Shown here: piece by piece, positions 1 to 8,623 of the stretch
Layout: the number at the start of each line of letters is the position of its first letter
How positions within the stretch are numbered: position 1 is the first letter of the stretch
NCBI GenBank assembly: GCA_017549365.1
Contig: JAFYUZ010000058.1
Coordinates: 1-38,957, forward strand
Length of the DNA stretch: 38,957 nt
Source of the DNA: Clostridia bacterium
Lineage (GTDB): Bacteria > Bacillota > Clostridia > Oscillospirales > CAG-382
Direction: 5' to 3'
Position numbers and translations under genes: made by a program
Notes under the pieces: model-generated
The model's input: the letters and a program-made list of their open reading frames with translations, nothing else
What the model was told of the DNA's origin: nothing
The model's database searches: none

Positions 1-423
1 CCAGCTGAGATAACCTGTGTGACCGATGATAGACGTAACTTCATCGGGCTTGTAGGATGTCCACTTAATGGTTGCGCTGTGCTCGGGGGTCGAACCCAGA
101 CCCTGGGGGTCGTAACCGAGAAGAACGTTGGAGTTGATAACCTTAAGCGAGCCTTCACCGCTGTCGATGACATAAACGGTAACAAGGTCGCCCGTGGTGT
201 GTCCGTCGGTGTTGATGGCAGAAATGACGGCGGGAATAGAGCCTGCGGGGGCATTTTCCGAACGTCCGTCGCCCGAACCGCCGAACTTAACGTAGTATTC
301 GGTTGGTACTGCCGATTTTGGTGTGGTGTCTGCGGCGGATATTGCCAGGTTAAACTGACAAAGTCCGACGAGCATACAGATACAAAGAACGATTGATAAA
401 AGCTTCTTCGTACTCATACTCAT
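1..423 (-). CDS. Secreted beta-helix-type protein, partial (paralogue of the giant neighbour)
   Basis: Only the first 141 codons lie in the window; the gene runs off the left edge. The start is the ATG at 423, ten bases after AGGAGG; a second in-frame ATG lies at 417. Residues 1-29 form a signal peptide (Lys-Lys, then a hydrophobic stretch ending in Ile-Ser-Ala-Ala) that is nearly the same as that of the giant protein upstream. The mature part begins almost at once with a module closely matching the first beta-helix module of the giant protein: a Tyr-Tyr-Val-Lys start, a GGSGDG turn, PAGSI, GDLVTVYVIDSGEG, and later TIKWTSY.PDEV. It lacks the roughly 110-residue N-terminal domain of the giant protein. 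I infer a secreted surface or matrix protein made by tandem duplication. Its full length and C-terminal domain cannot be seen. Confidence 0.85.
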   Translation of the reverse strand, partial: MSMSTKKLLSIVLCICMLVGLCQFNLAISAADTTPKSAVPTEYYVKFGGSGDGRSENAPAGSIPAVISAINTDGHTTGDLVTVYVIDSGEGSLKVINSNVLLGYDPQGLGSTPEHSATIKWTSYKPDEVTSIIGHTGYLSW

Positions 424-584
424 GCTATGGATTCCTCCTTTGATATTGCGCGGGTTTGCCACGCGATTTTTATATTTACACGTTTTGCACGGGATATCAC
501 AACAAAGCATATGCATCTGCATCTTTTGCAAAATCTCCTGCAAAACAAAATAAATAACAATATACTATTTGATTGTATATTAGC

Positions 585-593
585 ATTATAACA
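585..593 (-). promoter_or_regulatory. Extended -10 promoter for the partial secreted-protein gene
   Basis: On the minus strand the motif TGTTATAAT is a full extended -10 (TGnTATAAT). There is no good -35 hexamer 17 bases upstream, as is common for extended -10 promoters. It would start transcription near 578, leaving a leader of about 155 bases. Confidence 0.5.
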
Positions 594-675
594 ATCTTTT
601 TGCATATATTCCATATCAAATGCACGCAAAAATCGAGCAAAAACGCGCATAATGCACAAACCGCTTGCAAAACGA

Positions 676-710
676 CAAAAAAATCCGGAGACCGAAGTCT
701 CCGGACTTTT
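676..710 (-). terminator. Rho-independent terminator of the giant secreted protein gene
   Basis: A perfect 9-bp stem (684-692 with 697-705) is closed by a TTCG tetraloop as read on the minus strand, followed by seven T residues. It lies about 30 bases past the stop codon at 742. Confidence 0.9.
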
Positions 711-741
711 ATTAAGTTGCGTTATACACAACGCCAAAAAA

Positions 742-3700
742 TTACTTAACAGTAATCTTGATTGCGTTACCCTGGCCATAAGCGTTAGCGGTTACAACGT
801 ACTGAGGAATAACGACGTTCTTGCCGCCTTCCATCATGAACGAACCGTCTTCGTTCTGAGCAAGGATTTCTGTGTACATGTGGTTGTGCCAGTGTCCGCA
901 GAATACGCCCTTGACAACATCAGGGTTCTTAACGATGAGGTTATAAACCTTCATTGTGTCTGCGTCAGAAGCCTGTGCAGGTCTACCTGCGAATCTGTTG
1001 CTCATATCGGTGGGGATACCCGAAGTATCGCCGCCCTCGTAGAAGTAAGTTGCCTTAGTTTCTGCAGGGTTTCTTGTACAGATCGGGTCGTGTTCAAAGA
1101 TGAGGATCGGGAGACCCTTTTCGCGAGCGATCTCAATGTCTCTTGCGAAAGGAACTGCCTGAATGTCGCCCCAGTAAGTGTCTCTCTGGTTGTCGAGAAC
1201 AACGATCATAACCTTTTCATCGCCGTCATCGTTCTTAACGATTTCGGAATGATAGTAGATGTTGTTTGTCCACATGCCCTGGAGAACTTCGTATCTGTAT
1301 TCAAGAGAATACTTAGCGCTAAGACCGCTCATATCAGCCTGCATAAGTTCTGCGGGCTCGTGGTTACCCATAGCCATAAGAACCTGGTTGCCCTGCTGCT
1401 TGGACTGGTCAACGATCATCTTTGTCATGATCTCTGCACAACCCCAAGAGAAGTAGTCCATAACGTCACCGGTGATGACAGCCTTGTCAAAGAAGCTTGC
1501 ATATTCCATCATTCTTGCGATGTTGGGAACGGAAGAACCGTTTCTCAGCCAGCTTCTGCCGCGGTATGTCGAGAGGGTGTTGATCTCGCCGAGATCCATA
1601 TCCTTCTGGTTGATGTAGTTAAGGTGAGTATCTGCGAAGTGAACGATTTCAACTGCGTCGCCGCCCTTGCCGGAATCGATTTCAACTTCTCTGATCTTCA
1701 TACCGTTGGAGAGCTGATACATTGCATGGTTGGGATTTGTATCTGCAGTTGTGGGATAACCGGAAAGAAGAATTCTGTTGTCATAGTTTGCAGCCATGTA
1801 AGCTTCCTTGCGGTCTACTTCGTAGTATTCCTTGATAGCTTCAAAGGTTTCAGCGGGCTGTTCACCTGCTTCAAGAGCCTTGCAAGCTACGTTGTAGATG
1901 TTTGTCTGATAGTAATCAGAGTAGAGAACGTGCTCAATACCGTTGTAGTCCTTGTAGATTGCATAACCCTTAACGGTGTAGTATCTGTAATACTTGTCTT
2001 CTGTGATGTTGGTGATACAGAGTGTGTACTGTTCAGCATCATCAGTTACCTTAAAGAGCTTTTCGCCCACAACCTTGGAAGGTGTGTAGCCGTTGTTGGA
2101 TTTGGGAGTGAATACGAGCTTTGTAGCTGCATCCCACTGCCATTCAGCAACCTGAGGAGCGCCAACGTATGCACCGGAAGCGTCCTTCTTAAGAAGGATG
2201 TCACGGCCCCATGTAGCCTGGGTGGGAAGTACGAGTGTACCGAATTCGGAAACTTCGGGAAGAGCGCCGAAGAAATCATTGCTCTTTTCAACGATGAATC
2301 TGAGACCCTGTACGCCGGATGTTCTGATCTGAGCACCAACGATAGCAAAGTCTTCTGCAGCGTTAAATTCTACGAAGTTTGCAACGAGAGAGTCGCCTGC
2401 CTTAACAGCAACGTTGAGGTCACAAGGAGTACCGTCTTCAAATGTCCAACCGAGGAAGAGGCATCCTGCCTTGTCAGAGTGCTTGATTGTGGAAAGGTCG
2501 ATTGTGCAGTCAGTGTAAACAGTGATCTTTTCGCCGTCGTTTACATAGTAAACCTGATCAACGTACTCAACCTTGTACTGACCTGCGGGAAGAGTGATTT
2601 CGCCCTGAGACGAAACGTACTGAGCGCTTGTCAAAACGTTAGTAACAAGAGCTGTCTTTTCGCCGCCGATTTTGAATGTTCCGGGAACGCTTGTTGTTTC
2701 AATCATACCAAGTTCAGAATCTCCAATAATTGTCCATGCGCCGTTGGGAGCTACAAGATCTTTAGAAACGTTAAGCGACTTCTGACCGTTGTTGAGGATA
2801 ATTGTTGCAGTATCCTTGAATTCTGCATATCTGTGACCTGTGTCAACAGAGATGGAACCAACGTTACCGCTATTAACAGAAATATTAACAGCGCCTGTGA
2901 AGTCACAACCGATCTGTTCGGTCAACCAGCCGTTGGATGTGAAGTTGAATGTGTTGATGTTTGCACCGTCAACGATGATGTCAGCTGTGGTAACAGTACC
3001 GCGCTTGCCGTTGCACCAGAAGTGACCGAGTTCAACAGTGCCGAAGTTACCGCTCTTGAATGTGGCTGCGATAGGACCGGAAGTAGCCGAAGCTTCACCG
3101 ATTCTGAGAGCAAACTTGCCATCGATTTCAAGACCTTCGCCGAAGGTTACGTGGTTTGTACGAGTGTAAAGAACCTTACCGCCTGCCGATGTTGTCTGAG
3201 CAAACTTGAGGTTTTCAAATGTGATAGGACCGCAAACTGCGATACAGTCGTTGTTGATGTCAAGAGTTGTCTTGTCAGCGCCTTCACCTGTGATGATAAC
3301 GGGTGTAGAGTTGCCGATTGCTTCTGCGCCGAGGCCGTAGTAACCGATTACGCAAACCTTCTTGGTTGTTTCGTCTGTTGCAGTTACCATTGCAATTGCC
3401 GCAGAGATTGTCTTAACAGGATCGTATTCGGAACCGTCGCCTTCGTCGTTACCGTTTGCCTGGTCAACGTAAACAACTGCTGTGTCTTCGAAGGGGAGAT
3501 AAGAAGCGTAGAAGAATGCTTCTGTTACACCTTCGGGAATGTCAAAGCTTGTTCCGCCTTCAAGGAAAACAAGCTCGCCTGTGGATGCATCGTCGTATTC
3601 CCAACCAACAAACTTTTCAGCGGGTTTGTCTTTAAGGATGGGGAGGTATACGGGATAGCCTGCATAATGTGTGCCTGTTGCGGGTTCGTTGTCGAAGTAA

Positions 3701-6700
3701 ACGTCAACCTTCATGTCAGCAAGCTGGTCTACAGGAAGAGAAGATACAGTGTATGTACCTGCGGGAAGTTCGAGAATGCCGTCTGCCGAGAAGTAGGTTG
3801 CGCCTGTTTCCTTACAGCCTGCGATAGCTGCGAGGTTTTCAGCGTCCTTAACGCGGTATGTACCAACCTTGTCGGTTGTGTCGATGAACATAGCATCGCT
3901 GTCAACCTGGATTGTCCATACGCCGCCTGTTACAGCAACGTTTTCGGGAAGAACCTGTTCGAATACGGGGTCGCCTTCCATAGCAAGGATTTCGTATCCG
4001 TTGATGTTTACAATGTTGTCCTTCTTAGCGAATGTAACTTCAGCGCCGTTTCCAACGATAAGAGAGAAACCTGCGTTAAAATCTGCATTCTTGGAGCCGC
4101 CGAAGTAAACAACTGTGCTGATGTCTTCGTGTGCAACGTCAACAGTTACGTGCTTGGAATATGTTCCTCCGCCTGTACCTGCAACGTGGATACCATATTC
4201 ACCTTCCTGAGTATAGGGAGAGTTGATGGTAAGTTTTCCGCCGCCGCCCTGAGAGCCTGCGAGCATAAACTTCTGTCTCATGAAGAGACTGCCGTCATAT
4301 GCGCCGGAGTTGGAATGAGCGTCCCTTGTGAGGAAGTAGAACTTACAATCATTAAAGGTTATGTCGTAACCGTTGATGAAGTATTCTCTGTCGTAAGGTC
4401 TCGGACCGAGAAGATTGATGTTTTCGAATGTGTAATTCGACTGGAATGTTACGTTGGTGTTGAGACCAAGAACAGGATTCCAGATAAGCCATGTGTTCTT
4501 GCCGGCTGTTTCGTAGTCATATGCTGCGATTGTGATATCAGCTGCACATGCTGCGGGACCTGCCGAAAGAGAAGCCCAGGGTGTTACACCCGAGATATAT
4601 GTCTTAGAGTTCTGGTTGCCGTAGAAGTTAACGCCAATAACGCTGTTGCCGTTGATATCATACTTGTAGGGCTCTTCGCAGGTATCCATTACATAAATTG
4701 TAACTTCGTCGTCTGCTGTGTAGCCTGCAGTGTTGATAAGGTTGATAGCATCAGCGATAGAGCCTGCGGGAGTGTCAGGCGAGAGACCGTTGCCCTTGCC
4801 GCCTGCCTTTACGAAGTAGTAAGCGCCTTCGCCCGAGCCTACGTACTTAAGAACAGCTGTAAGAACGCCTTCAACAGAATCGTCCCAGCCTTCAAATACG
4901 AATGCTGTGGTGTGTGCGGGTTCTTCTGCGTTTTCGATGATTTCATCGAGGCTTGCTGCAACGTTTACAGTGTAAACGCCGGGTTCAAGAGTGATTGTTT
5001 CTTCGCCGTAGAAGATCTTTCTGCCGTCCTTGGAAACAGCATAAGCGATACCGTCGCAATCAACTGCGAATACGCCGTCGTCTTCTGTAAGAGTAACAAC
5101 AACGCCTTCACCTGCGGTGATGTCGTATACTGTACCGTTGATAGCGGGAGTAGCGGGAACGGTTGCACCGTTCTTGATGATGTTTGCAACACCCTTTACG
5201 GTAGGAACGTTGTTTGCACCAAATGTGTCAACGGTTGTGCCGTTGATAAGAATGTTGAGGTTGCCGTTAAATGTGTTTGCAAAACCTGCCTTGTTACCGT
5301 CAACGCGCAGTACCTTAAGATTACCGCCGTTGAGCTCAAGGGTAACGTTGCCGGGAGCTACAAGAGTTGTGTGGTTGCCGTCAGCATAACCTGTTGCGTT
5401 AAGGTCGTTAATGCTGTTAATCATTGCTGCGTCAAGAGTGATGAATGTGTTGCCTGTTGCAAAAGTACCGTTGTTGCGGTTACCACCTATCGAGAAGTGA
5501 CCGGATCTGTCCTTCCAGTTTGTAAACGCATAACCGTTTACCTTAGGAATAACAACAACGTTTGCATTTTCAAACTTGCAGGAGTGATAGTTGAGGTTGA
5601 TATCACGGGTAGCGTTGTCGGTACGGTTGTCGATGATGGTGATGTCCTTCATGACCTTGGGACCGTTGTTGATCCAGTGACCACCTGCGCCCGATTCAGC
5701 CCAGCTGTTGTAGAATGCAACGTAGGACTTTGCTTCGGGATCGATACTTGTGATAGTGATGGTTGCATCGTGCTTGGGAAGATTGCCGATTTCGAGGAAT
5801 ACGGAATCTTCTGCGCTGTCCCATTTGCCGTCTGTGGGCTGGTTTTCAGCGGGGATTACCTTGATGGTAACTTCGTCGCCTGCGCCGAATTCTGTATTGA
5901 TAAGATCAATAAGAGCAGCAAGGTCGCCCATAGGAGATTCTTCCGAAAGACCCGAGCCTGTTGCGCCAAACTGTGCATAGAATACTGCAGCAGCTTCGGT
6001 TGAGCCTTCGCCGTAGGAAGCTACGAGCTTGCCGTTGCTTTCGATCCATCCCTGGAACTTGTTGCCAAAGATGTCTGCTTCGGGAGGTGTAACAGCTGCC
6101 TTAACAGCATCGAGATCGGCTGCAGCGTAAACTGTCCACTTGCCGGGTTCGAGAGAGATAGAGTCTTCTCCGTAGAAGATTGTCTTCTTATCAGCCGAAA
6201 CAGCGTATGCAACACCGTCTGTAAAGACATCGAATTCACCTGCTACGTCAGTCGAAAGAATATCAACGTCTTCGCTGCCTGCGATAAGATTGTAATAGGG
6301 AGTATTGGCAGACTTGGATGCATTTGCCCAAGGTATAGCTGTGTACGAGGGGATTGTTGCACCGTAGCCCTGGATAAGGTTGAATACGCCTGTTACAACG
6401 GGAACAGAAGTTGGGTTGATCTTGTTTACGGTTACGCCTGCACCAAGGATGATGGAGAGGTTGCCGTCGATCGTTTCGGTTGCACCTGCGTTGGAACCGG
6501 TGAGGTTGAGGTTATTAAGTGTACCTTCGCCGATTTCAAGAGTAACGTTACCCTTAACGCCCTGAGCAGAACCGGCATCGGTGTAACCGGAGATGTTTAC
6601 GTAGTCACCGATGATGTCGGCGTTGTCAAGGTAAACATACTGATCGCGCTCAACTGTCTTCTTTCCGCGGATCATACCCATTGCAAAGTGGGTGGACGAG

Positions 6701-7605
6701 GGATAGAATATCTTGCCGGGGGTTGTCTGGTTGGTACCTTCAAGGTCACCGAACTTAACATTGTAGAACTCAACAGGATAGTGGTTGAGGTAAATGTCGG
6801 TACCGCCGTTCTGAGAGTTTCTCATATCGATGATGTTGATATCTTCGAAGATGGAAGGACCGGAAACTGTCCAGTGAGAACTGTTTTGGTTGTAACCCTG
6901 ATAGTTGACGTGACCGAGGAGCGAGATTACTTCGTCGGGAGCGTAGGATGTCCACTTGATTGTAGCCTTGTGCTCGGGAACCTGGTTAATGTTGTTGTTG
7001 CCGTAGCCGAGGATGCAGTCGGAATCAATAACTTCCTTCTTGCCTTCGCCGGAGTCGATAACGTAAACAGTTACGAGGTCGCCTTCTTCGTGACCGTCAG
7101 CATTGATCTTGTTAACAATGCCGATGACCGAGCCCATGGGGCTTTCTGCAGAAAGGCCGTTGCCGGTGCCGCCCTTCTTGATGTAGTACTCTGCGGGAGC
7201 TTCTTCTTCAACAACGTCTGCAGAAATTGTGAATTCACAAGTTCCTACAACGTTATTGTAAGTGCCGTCGCCAAAGAGAACCACACGGTAGTCGCCGTCT
7301 GCAAGAGGCCAATCGGCCTTCATACGGATAGCTTCACCGGACGGGAACGCAAAGTCACCGTTGGTTTCTGCCTGAATGTAATCGCAGTATCCGCCGTCAT
7401 TGCTTGAGCGGCTACTCTCATAGATAGCTGCCCACCAATAACCTGAGTGACCGGATACATTGATCGGGATGATTTCTGTGCCCGAGGGAAATTCAGTTTT
7501 TGCCATGGACAGCGTTGTTTCAGCAGACGCTGTGAATGTAAACTGGCACATTCCTACGAGCATGCAGAGACAAAGAATAATTGAGAATAATTTCTTTGCT
7601 CTCAT
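742..7605 (-). CDS. Giant secreted modular protein with C-terminal metallophosphoesterase domain
   Basis: The product has 2287 residues. Residues 1-28 are a signal peptide ending Ala-Ser-Ala. Residues 30-130 form a small beta domain. Four related modules follow, starting near 140, 540, 927 and 1377. Each opens with a GxGxGLSxxxP motif, is rich in short Asn/Gly beta-strand repeats like pectin-lyase-type beta-helices, and most end in an F.GW motif. Around 1747 comes a domain starting GAQIRTSGVQGLRF, of a type I recall from clostridial surface proteins. The C-terminal part (about 1985-2287) has the calcineurin-type metal-binding set: D1992-H1994, D2047 in TGD, N2081-H2082 in GNHE, H2172, and H2238/H2240 in GHWH. 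No LPXTG, SLH or transmembrane anchor is seen at the C-terminus, so it is probably released or held non-covalently. AGGAGG precedes the ATG. The substrate is unknown; extracellular phosphate esters or teichoic-acid-type polymers are guesses. Confidence 0.88.
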   Translation of the reverse strand: MRAKKLFSIILCLCMLVGMCQFTFTASAETTLSMAKTEFPSGTEIIPINVSGHSGYWWAAIYESSRSSNDGGYCDYIQAETNGDFAFPSGEAIRMKADWPLADGDYRVVLFGDGTYNNVVGTCEFTISADVVEEEAPAEYYIKKGGTGNGLSAESPMGSVIGIVNKINADGHEEGDLVTVYVIDSGEGKKEVIDSDCILGYGNNNINQVPEHKATIKWTSYAPDEVISLLGHVNYQGYNQNSSHWTVSGPSIFEDINIIDMRNSQNGGTDIYLNHYPVEFYNVKFGDLEGTNQTTPGKIFYPSSTHFAMGMIRGKKTVERDQYVYLDNADIIGDYVNISGYTDAGSAQGVKGNVTLEIGEGTLNNLNLTGSNAGATETIDGNLSIILGAGVTVNKINPTSVPVVTGVFNLIQGYGATIPSYTAIPWANASKSANTPYYNLIAGSEDVDILSTDVAGEFDVFTDGVAYAVSADKKTIFYGEDSISLEPGKWTVYAAADLDAVKAAVTPPEADIFGNKFQGWIESNGKLVASYGEGSTEAAAVFYAQFGATGSGLSEESPMGDLAALIDLINTEFGAGDEVTIKVIPAENQPTDGKWDSAEDSVFLEIGNLPKHDATITITSIDPEAKSYVAFYNSWAESGAGGHWINNGPKVMKDITIIDNRTDNATRDINLNYHSCKFENANVVVIPKVNGYAFTNWKDRSGHFSIGGNRNNGTFATGNTFITLDAAMINSINDLNATGYADGNHTTLVAPGNVTLELNGGNLKVLRVDGNKAGFANTFNGNLNILINGTTVDTFGANNVPTVKGVANIIKNGATVPATPAINGTVYDITAGEGVVVTLTEDDGVFAVDCDGIAYAVSKDGRKIFYGEETITLEPGVYTVNVAASLDEIIENAEEPAHTTAFVFEGWDDSVEGVLTAVLKYVGSGEGAYYFVKAGGKGNGLSPDTPAGSIADAINLINTAGYTADDEVTIYVMDTCEEPYKYDINGNSVIGVNFYGNQNSKTYISGVTPWASLSAGPAACAADITIAAYDYETAGKNTWLIWNPVLGLNTNVTFQSNYTFENINLLGPRPYDREYFINGYDITFNDCKFYFLTRDAHSNSGAYDGSLFMRQKFMLAGSQGGGGKLTINSPYTQEGEYGIHVAGTGGGTYSKHVTVDVAHEDISTVVYFGGSKNADFNAGFSLIVGNGAEVTFAKKDNIVNINGYEILAMEGDPVFEQVLPENVAVTGGVWTIQVDSDAMFIDTTDKVGTYRVKDAENLAAIAGCKETGATYFSADGILELPAGTYTVSSLPVDQLADMKVDVYFDNEPATGTHYAGYPVYLPILKDKPAEKFVGWEYDDASTGELVFLEGGTSFDIPEGVTEAFFYASYLPFEDTAVVYVDQANGNDEGDGSEYDPVKTISAAIAMVTATDETTKKVCVIGYYGLGAEAIGNSTPVIITGEGADKTTLDINNDCIAVCGPITFENLKFAQTTSAGGKVLYTRTNHVTFGEGLEIDGKFALRIGEASATSGPIAATFKSGNFGTVELGHFWCNGKRGTVTTADIIVDGANINTFNFTSNGWLTEQIGCDFTGAVNISVNSGNVGSISVDTGHRYAEFKDTATIILNNGQKSLNVSKDLVAPNGAWTIIGDSELGMIETTSVPGTFKIGGEKTALVTNVLTSAQYVSSQGEITLPAGQYKVEYVDQVYYVNDGEKITVYTDCTIDLSTIKHSDKAGCLFLGWTFEDGTPCDLNVAVKAGDSLVANFVEFNAAEDFAIVGAQIRTSGVQGLRFIVEKSNDFFGALPEVSEFGTLVLPTQATWGRDILLKKDASGAYVGAPQVAEWQWDAATKLVFTPKSNNGYTPSKVVGEKLFKVTDDAEQYTLCITNITEDKYYRYYTVKGYAIYKDYNGIEHVLYSDYYQTNIYNVACKALEAGEQPAETFEAIKEYYEVDRKEAYMAANYDNRILLSGYPTTADTNPNHAMYQLSNGMKIREVEIDSGKGGDAVEIVHFADTHLNYINQKDMDLGEINTLSTYRGRSWLRNGSSVPNIARMMEYASFFDKAVITGDVMDYFSWGCAEIMTKMIVDQSKQQGNQVLMAMGNHEPAELMQADMSGLSAKYSLEYRYEVLQGMWTNNIYYHSEIVKNDDGDEKVMIVVLDNQRDTYWGDIQAVPFARDIEIAREKGLPILIFEHDPICTRNPAETKATYFYEGGDTSGIPTDMSNRFAGRPAQASDADTMKVYNLIVKNPDVVKGVFCGHWHNHMYTEILAQNEDGSFMMEGGKNVVIPQYVVTANAYGQGNAIKITVK

Positions 7606-7634
7606 GTTTGGATTCCTCCTTTTAAATTTTTGTT

Positions 7635-7655
7635 ACAGTTGTCGACTGTGCAACT
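7635..7655. promoter_or_regulatory. Overlapping inverted repeats in the leader of the giant gene
   Basis: Two overlapping inverted repeats lie just downstream of the expected transcription start: ACAGT-5-ACTGT (7635-7649) and AGTTG-9-CAACT (7637-7655). They could be an operator or an mRNA hairpin. Nothing in the sequence names the binding protein. Confidence 0.3.
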
Positions 7656-7666
7656 ATACGTCTACT

Positions 7667-7695
7667 ATTATATATAACGGATTAAAAAAAGTCAA
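7667..7695 (-). promoter_or_regulatory. Sigma-A promoter for the giant secreted protein gene
   Basis: On the minus strand TTGACT (7690-7695) and TATAAT (7667-7672) are separated by 17 bases. Transcription would start near 7660, about 55 bases before the ATG at 7605. Confidence 0.85.
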
Positions 7696-7808
7696 CACTT
7701 TTTTCAACAATTTACACAAAAAACATATGTCTGACTAGACGTTTTTCTCGTTCTTTACAAACGTTTGAAAATTCTGCTATATCAAGCTTCCTTGCGAAAG
7801 CTTCGGAC

Positions 7809-7835
7809 AAAAAAGGACGGCGCTCGCCGTCCTTT
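7809..7835 (-). terminator. Terminator of the dehydroquinase-like operon
   Basis: A perfect 10-bp stem (7812-7821 with 7826-7835) with a 4-base loop is followed on the minus strand by a run of T. It lies ten bases past the stop codon at 7845. Confidence 0.88.
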
Positions 7836-7844
7836 GTAAAAAAC

Positions 7845-8609
7845 TTATTCGTAGTCTCTGAAATTTTCCCACACTGCTCTTACGTTTTTAAGAACGGGCT
7901 GGGCTTTTGTTGAAAGCTCGTGGTGCTCCTGAACGCAAAGCCACATGGTGCATCCGAGCATCGGGCCTATTCTGCGCAAAACTCTGCAGTTGCCACCACA
8001 TAAATATAGGAAGGGAATTTTCAATTCCTTCTTGAGCATTGCGATCATTTTAAGATTTTCGCCCTGCTCGATATCATCGTTGGCATAGGTTACGATCTTG
8101 CATATATCTGCTCCGCGTGCCTCCTGCGCCTTTGCGATTTCCAGCACTCTTTCGGGTTCGGTGTACTTGAGAACGTGGGATGACATCAAAACCTCTGCGC
8201 CCTTTGCGTGGAGTCTGTCAATAAGCTCGATCTGCTTTTTTATGGCTTCGGGATCGTCTGTCAGCTCCTGCGGATGGCGACAAAACATATCGCCCATAAC
8301 GTCAATAAGGGTTGCGCCGCATTCGGCAAGCTCAACAAGTCCTTCGGCAAGCTCTTCGTCGGTTTTTCCTTCGTTGTTGTTGTGGCGGTAGTTGGTTACG
8401 TATACGGGTCTGCCCTCTGTGGCGGAAAACAGCTTTTTGTAGGTTTCCTTGTTTCTGTATTCCTTGCCAAAACATTCAAACTGGATGCCAAAGGCGTCTG
8501 CACCCTCGGGAATGGCTTTTTTTATCGTGTCAAAAGCTTCATCGGGGGTAAAACGCTGGATCATAACTGTAAAAAGGGGTCTGTCCTGATTAAGAAATGT
8601 AGGTTTCAT
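7845..8609 (-). CDS. Type I 3-dehydroquinate dehydratase-like protein (atypical)
   Basis: The 254-residue product fits the AroD/type I dehydroquinase fold, a TIM barrel that uses a Schiff-base lysine. Matching landmarks are R75 (after YVTNY), LIDV near 101-104, SSH with H145, GADICKI with K171 as the expected Schiff-base lysine, GGNCR with R209, and Q237 near the end. The first active-site motif of the family (Glu-x-Arg in an EWR-type strand) is not present: GADAFGIQFECF stands in that place. It is therefore probably not the housekeeping enzyme and may act on another substrate. AGGAG precedes the ATG. It is the last gene of a three-gene operon, 14 bases after the short-chain dehydrogenase, and this suggests a role in catabolism of a hydroxylated or cyclic acid. 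The family assignment rests on motifs read by eye. Confidence 0.55.
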   Translation of the reverse strand: MKPTFLNQDRPLFTVMIQRFTPDEAFDTIKKAIPEGADAFGIQFECFGKEYRNKETYKKLFSATEGRPVYVTNYRHNNNEGKTDEELAEGLVELAECGATLIDVMGDMFCRHPQELTDDPEAIKKQIELIDRLHAKGAEVLMSSHVLKYTEPERVLEIAKAQEARGADICKIVTYANDDIEQGENLKMIAMLKKELKIPFLYLCGGNCRVLRRIGPMLGCTMWLCVQEHHELSTKAQPVLKNVRAVWENFRDYE

Positions 8610-8623
8610 TGTTATATCTCCTT

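Larger units (their letters stand above)
424..741. other. Intergenic region between the two paralogous secreted-protein genes
   Basis: This gap of about 320 bases holds the terminator of the giant gene (676-710), a candidate extended -10 promoter for the downstream paralogue (585-593) and a leader of roughly 155 bases before the ATG at 423. The leader is AT-rich, with short repeats around TTTTGCA, and I recognise no known riboswitch in it. No convincing small gene was seen. Confidence 0.6.

Noticed and set aside
424..584. Possible riboswitch in the leader of the partial secreted-protein gene
   Set aside because: No known conserved core or clear long-range pairing was recognised, only AT-rich sequence with short repeats.
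652..6003. A very long open frame (1783 codons) on the plus strand, opposite the giant secreted protein gene
   Set aside because: Its product is rich in Cys and Val with no recognisable domain, it has no ribosome site, and it begins at the giant gene's own terminator. The minus-strand frame has a signal peptide, promoter, ribosome site and clear domains, so the plus frame is a by-product of codon bias.
7782..7802. Paired AAGCTT sites near the aroD-like terminator
   Set aside because: AAGCTT is itself a palindrome and frequent here (Lys-Leu codons); no spacing or context supports a function.
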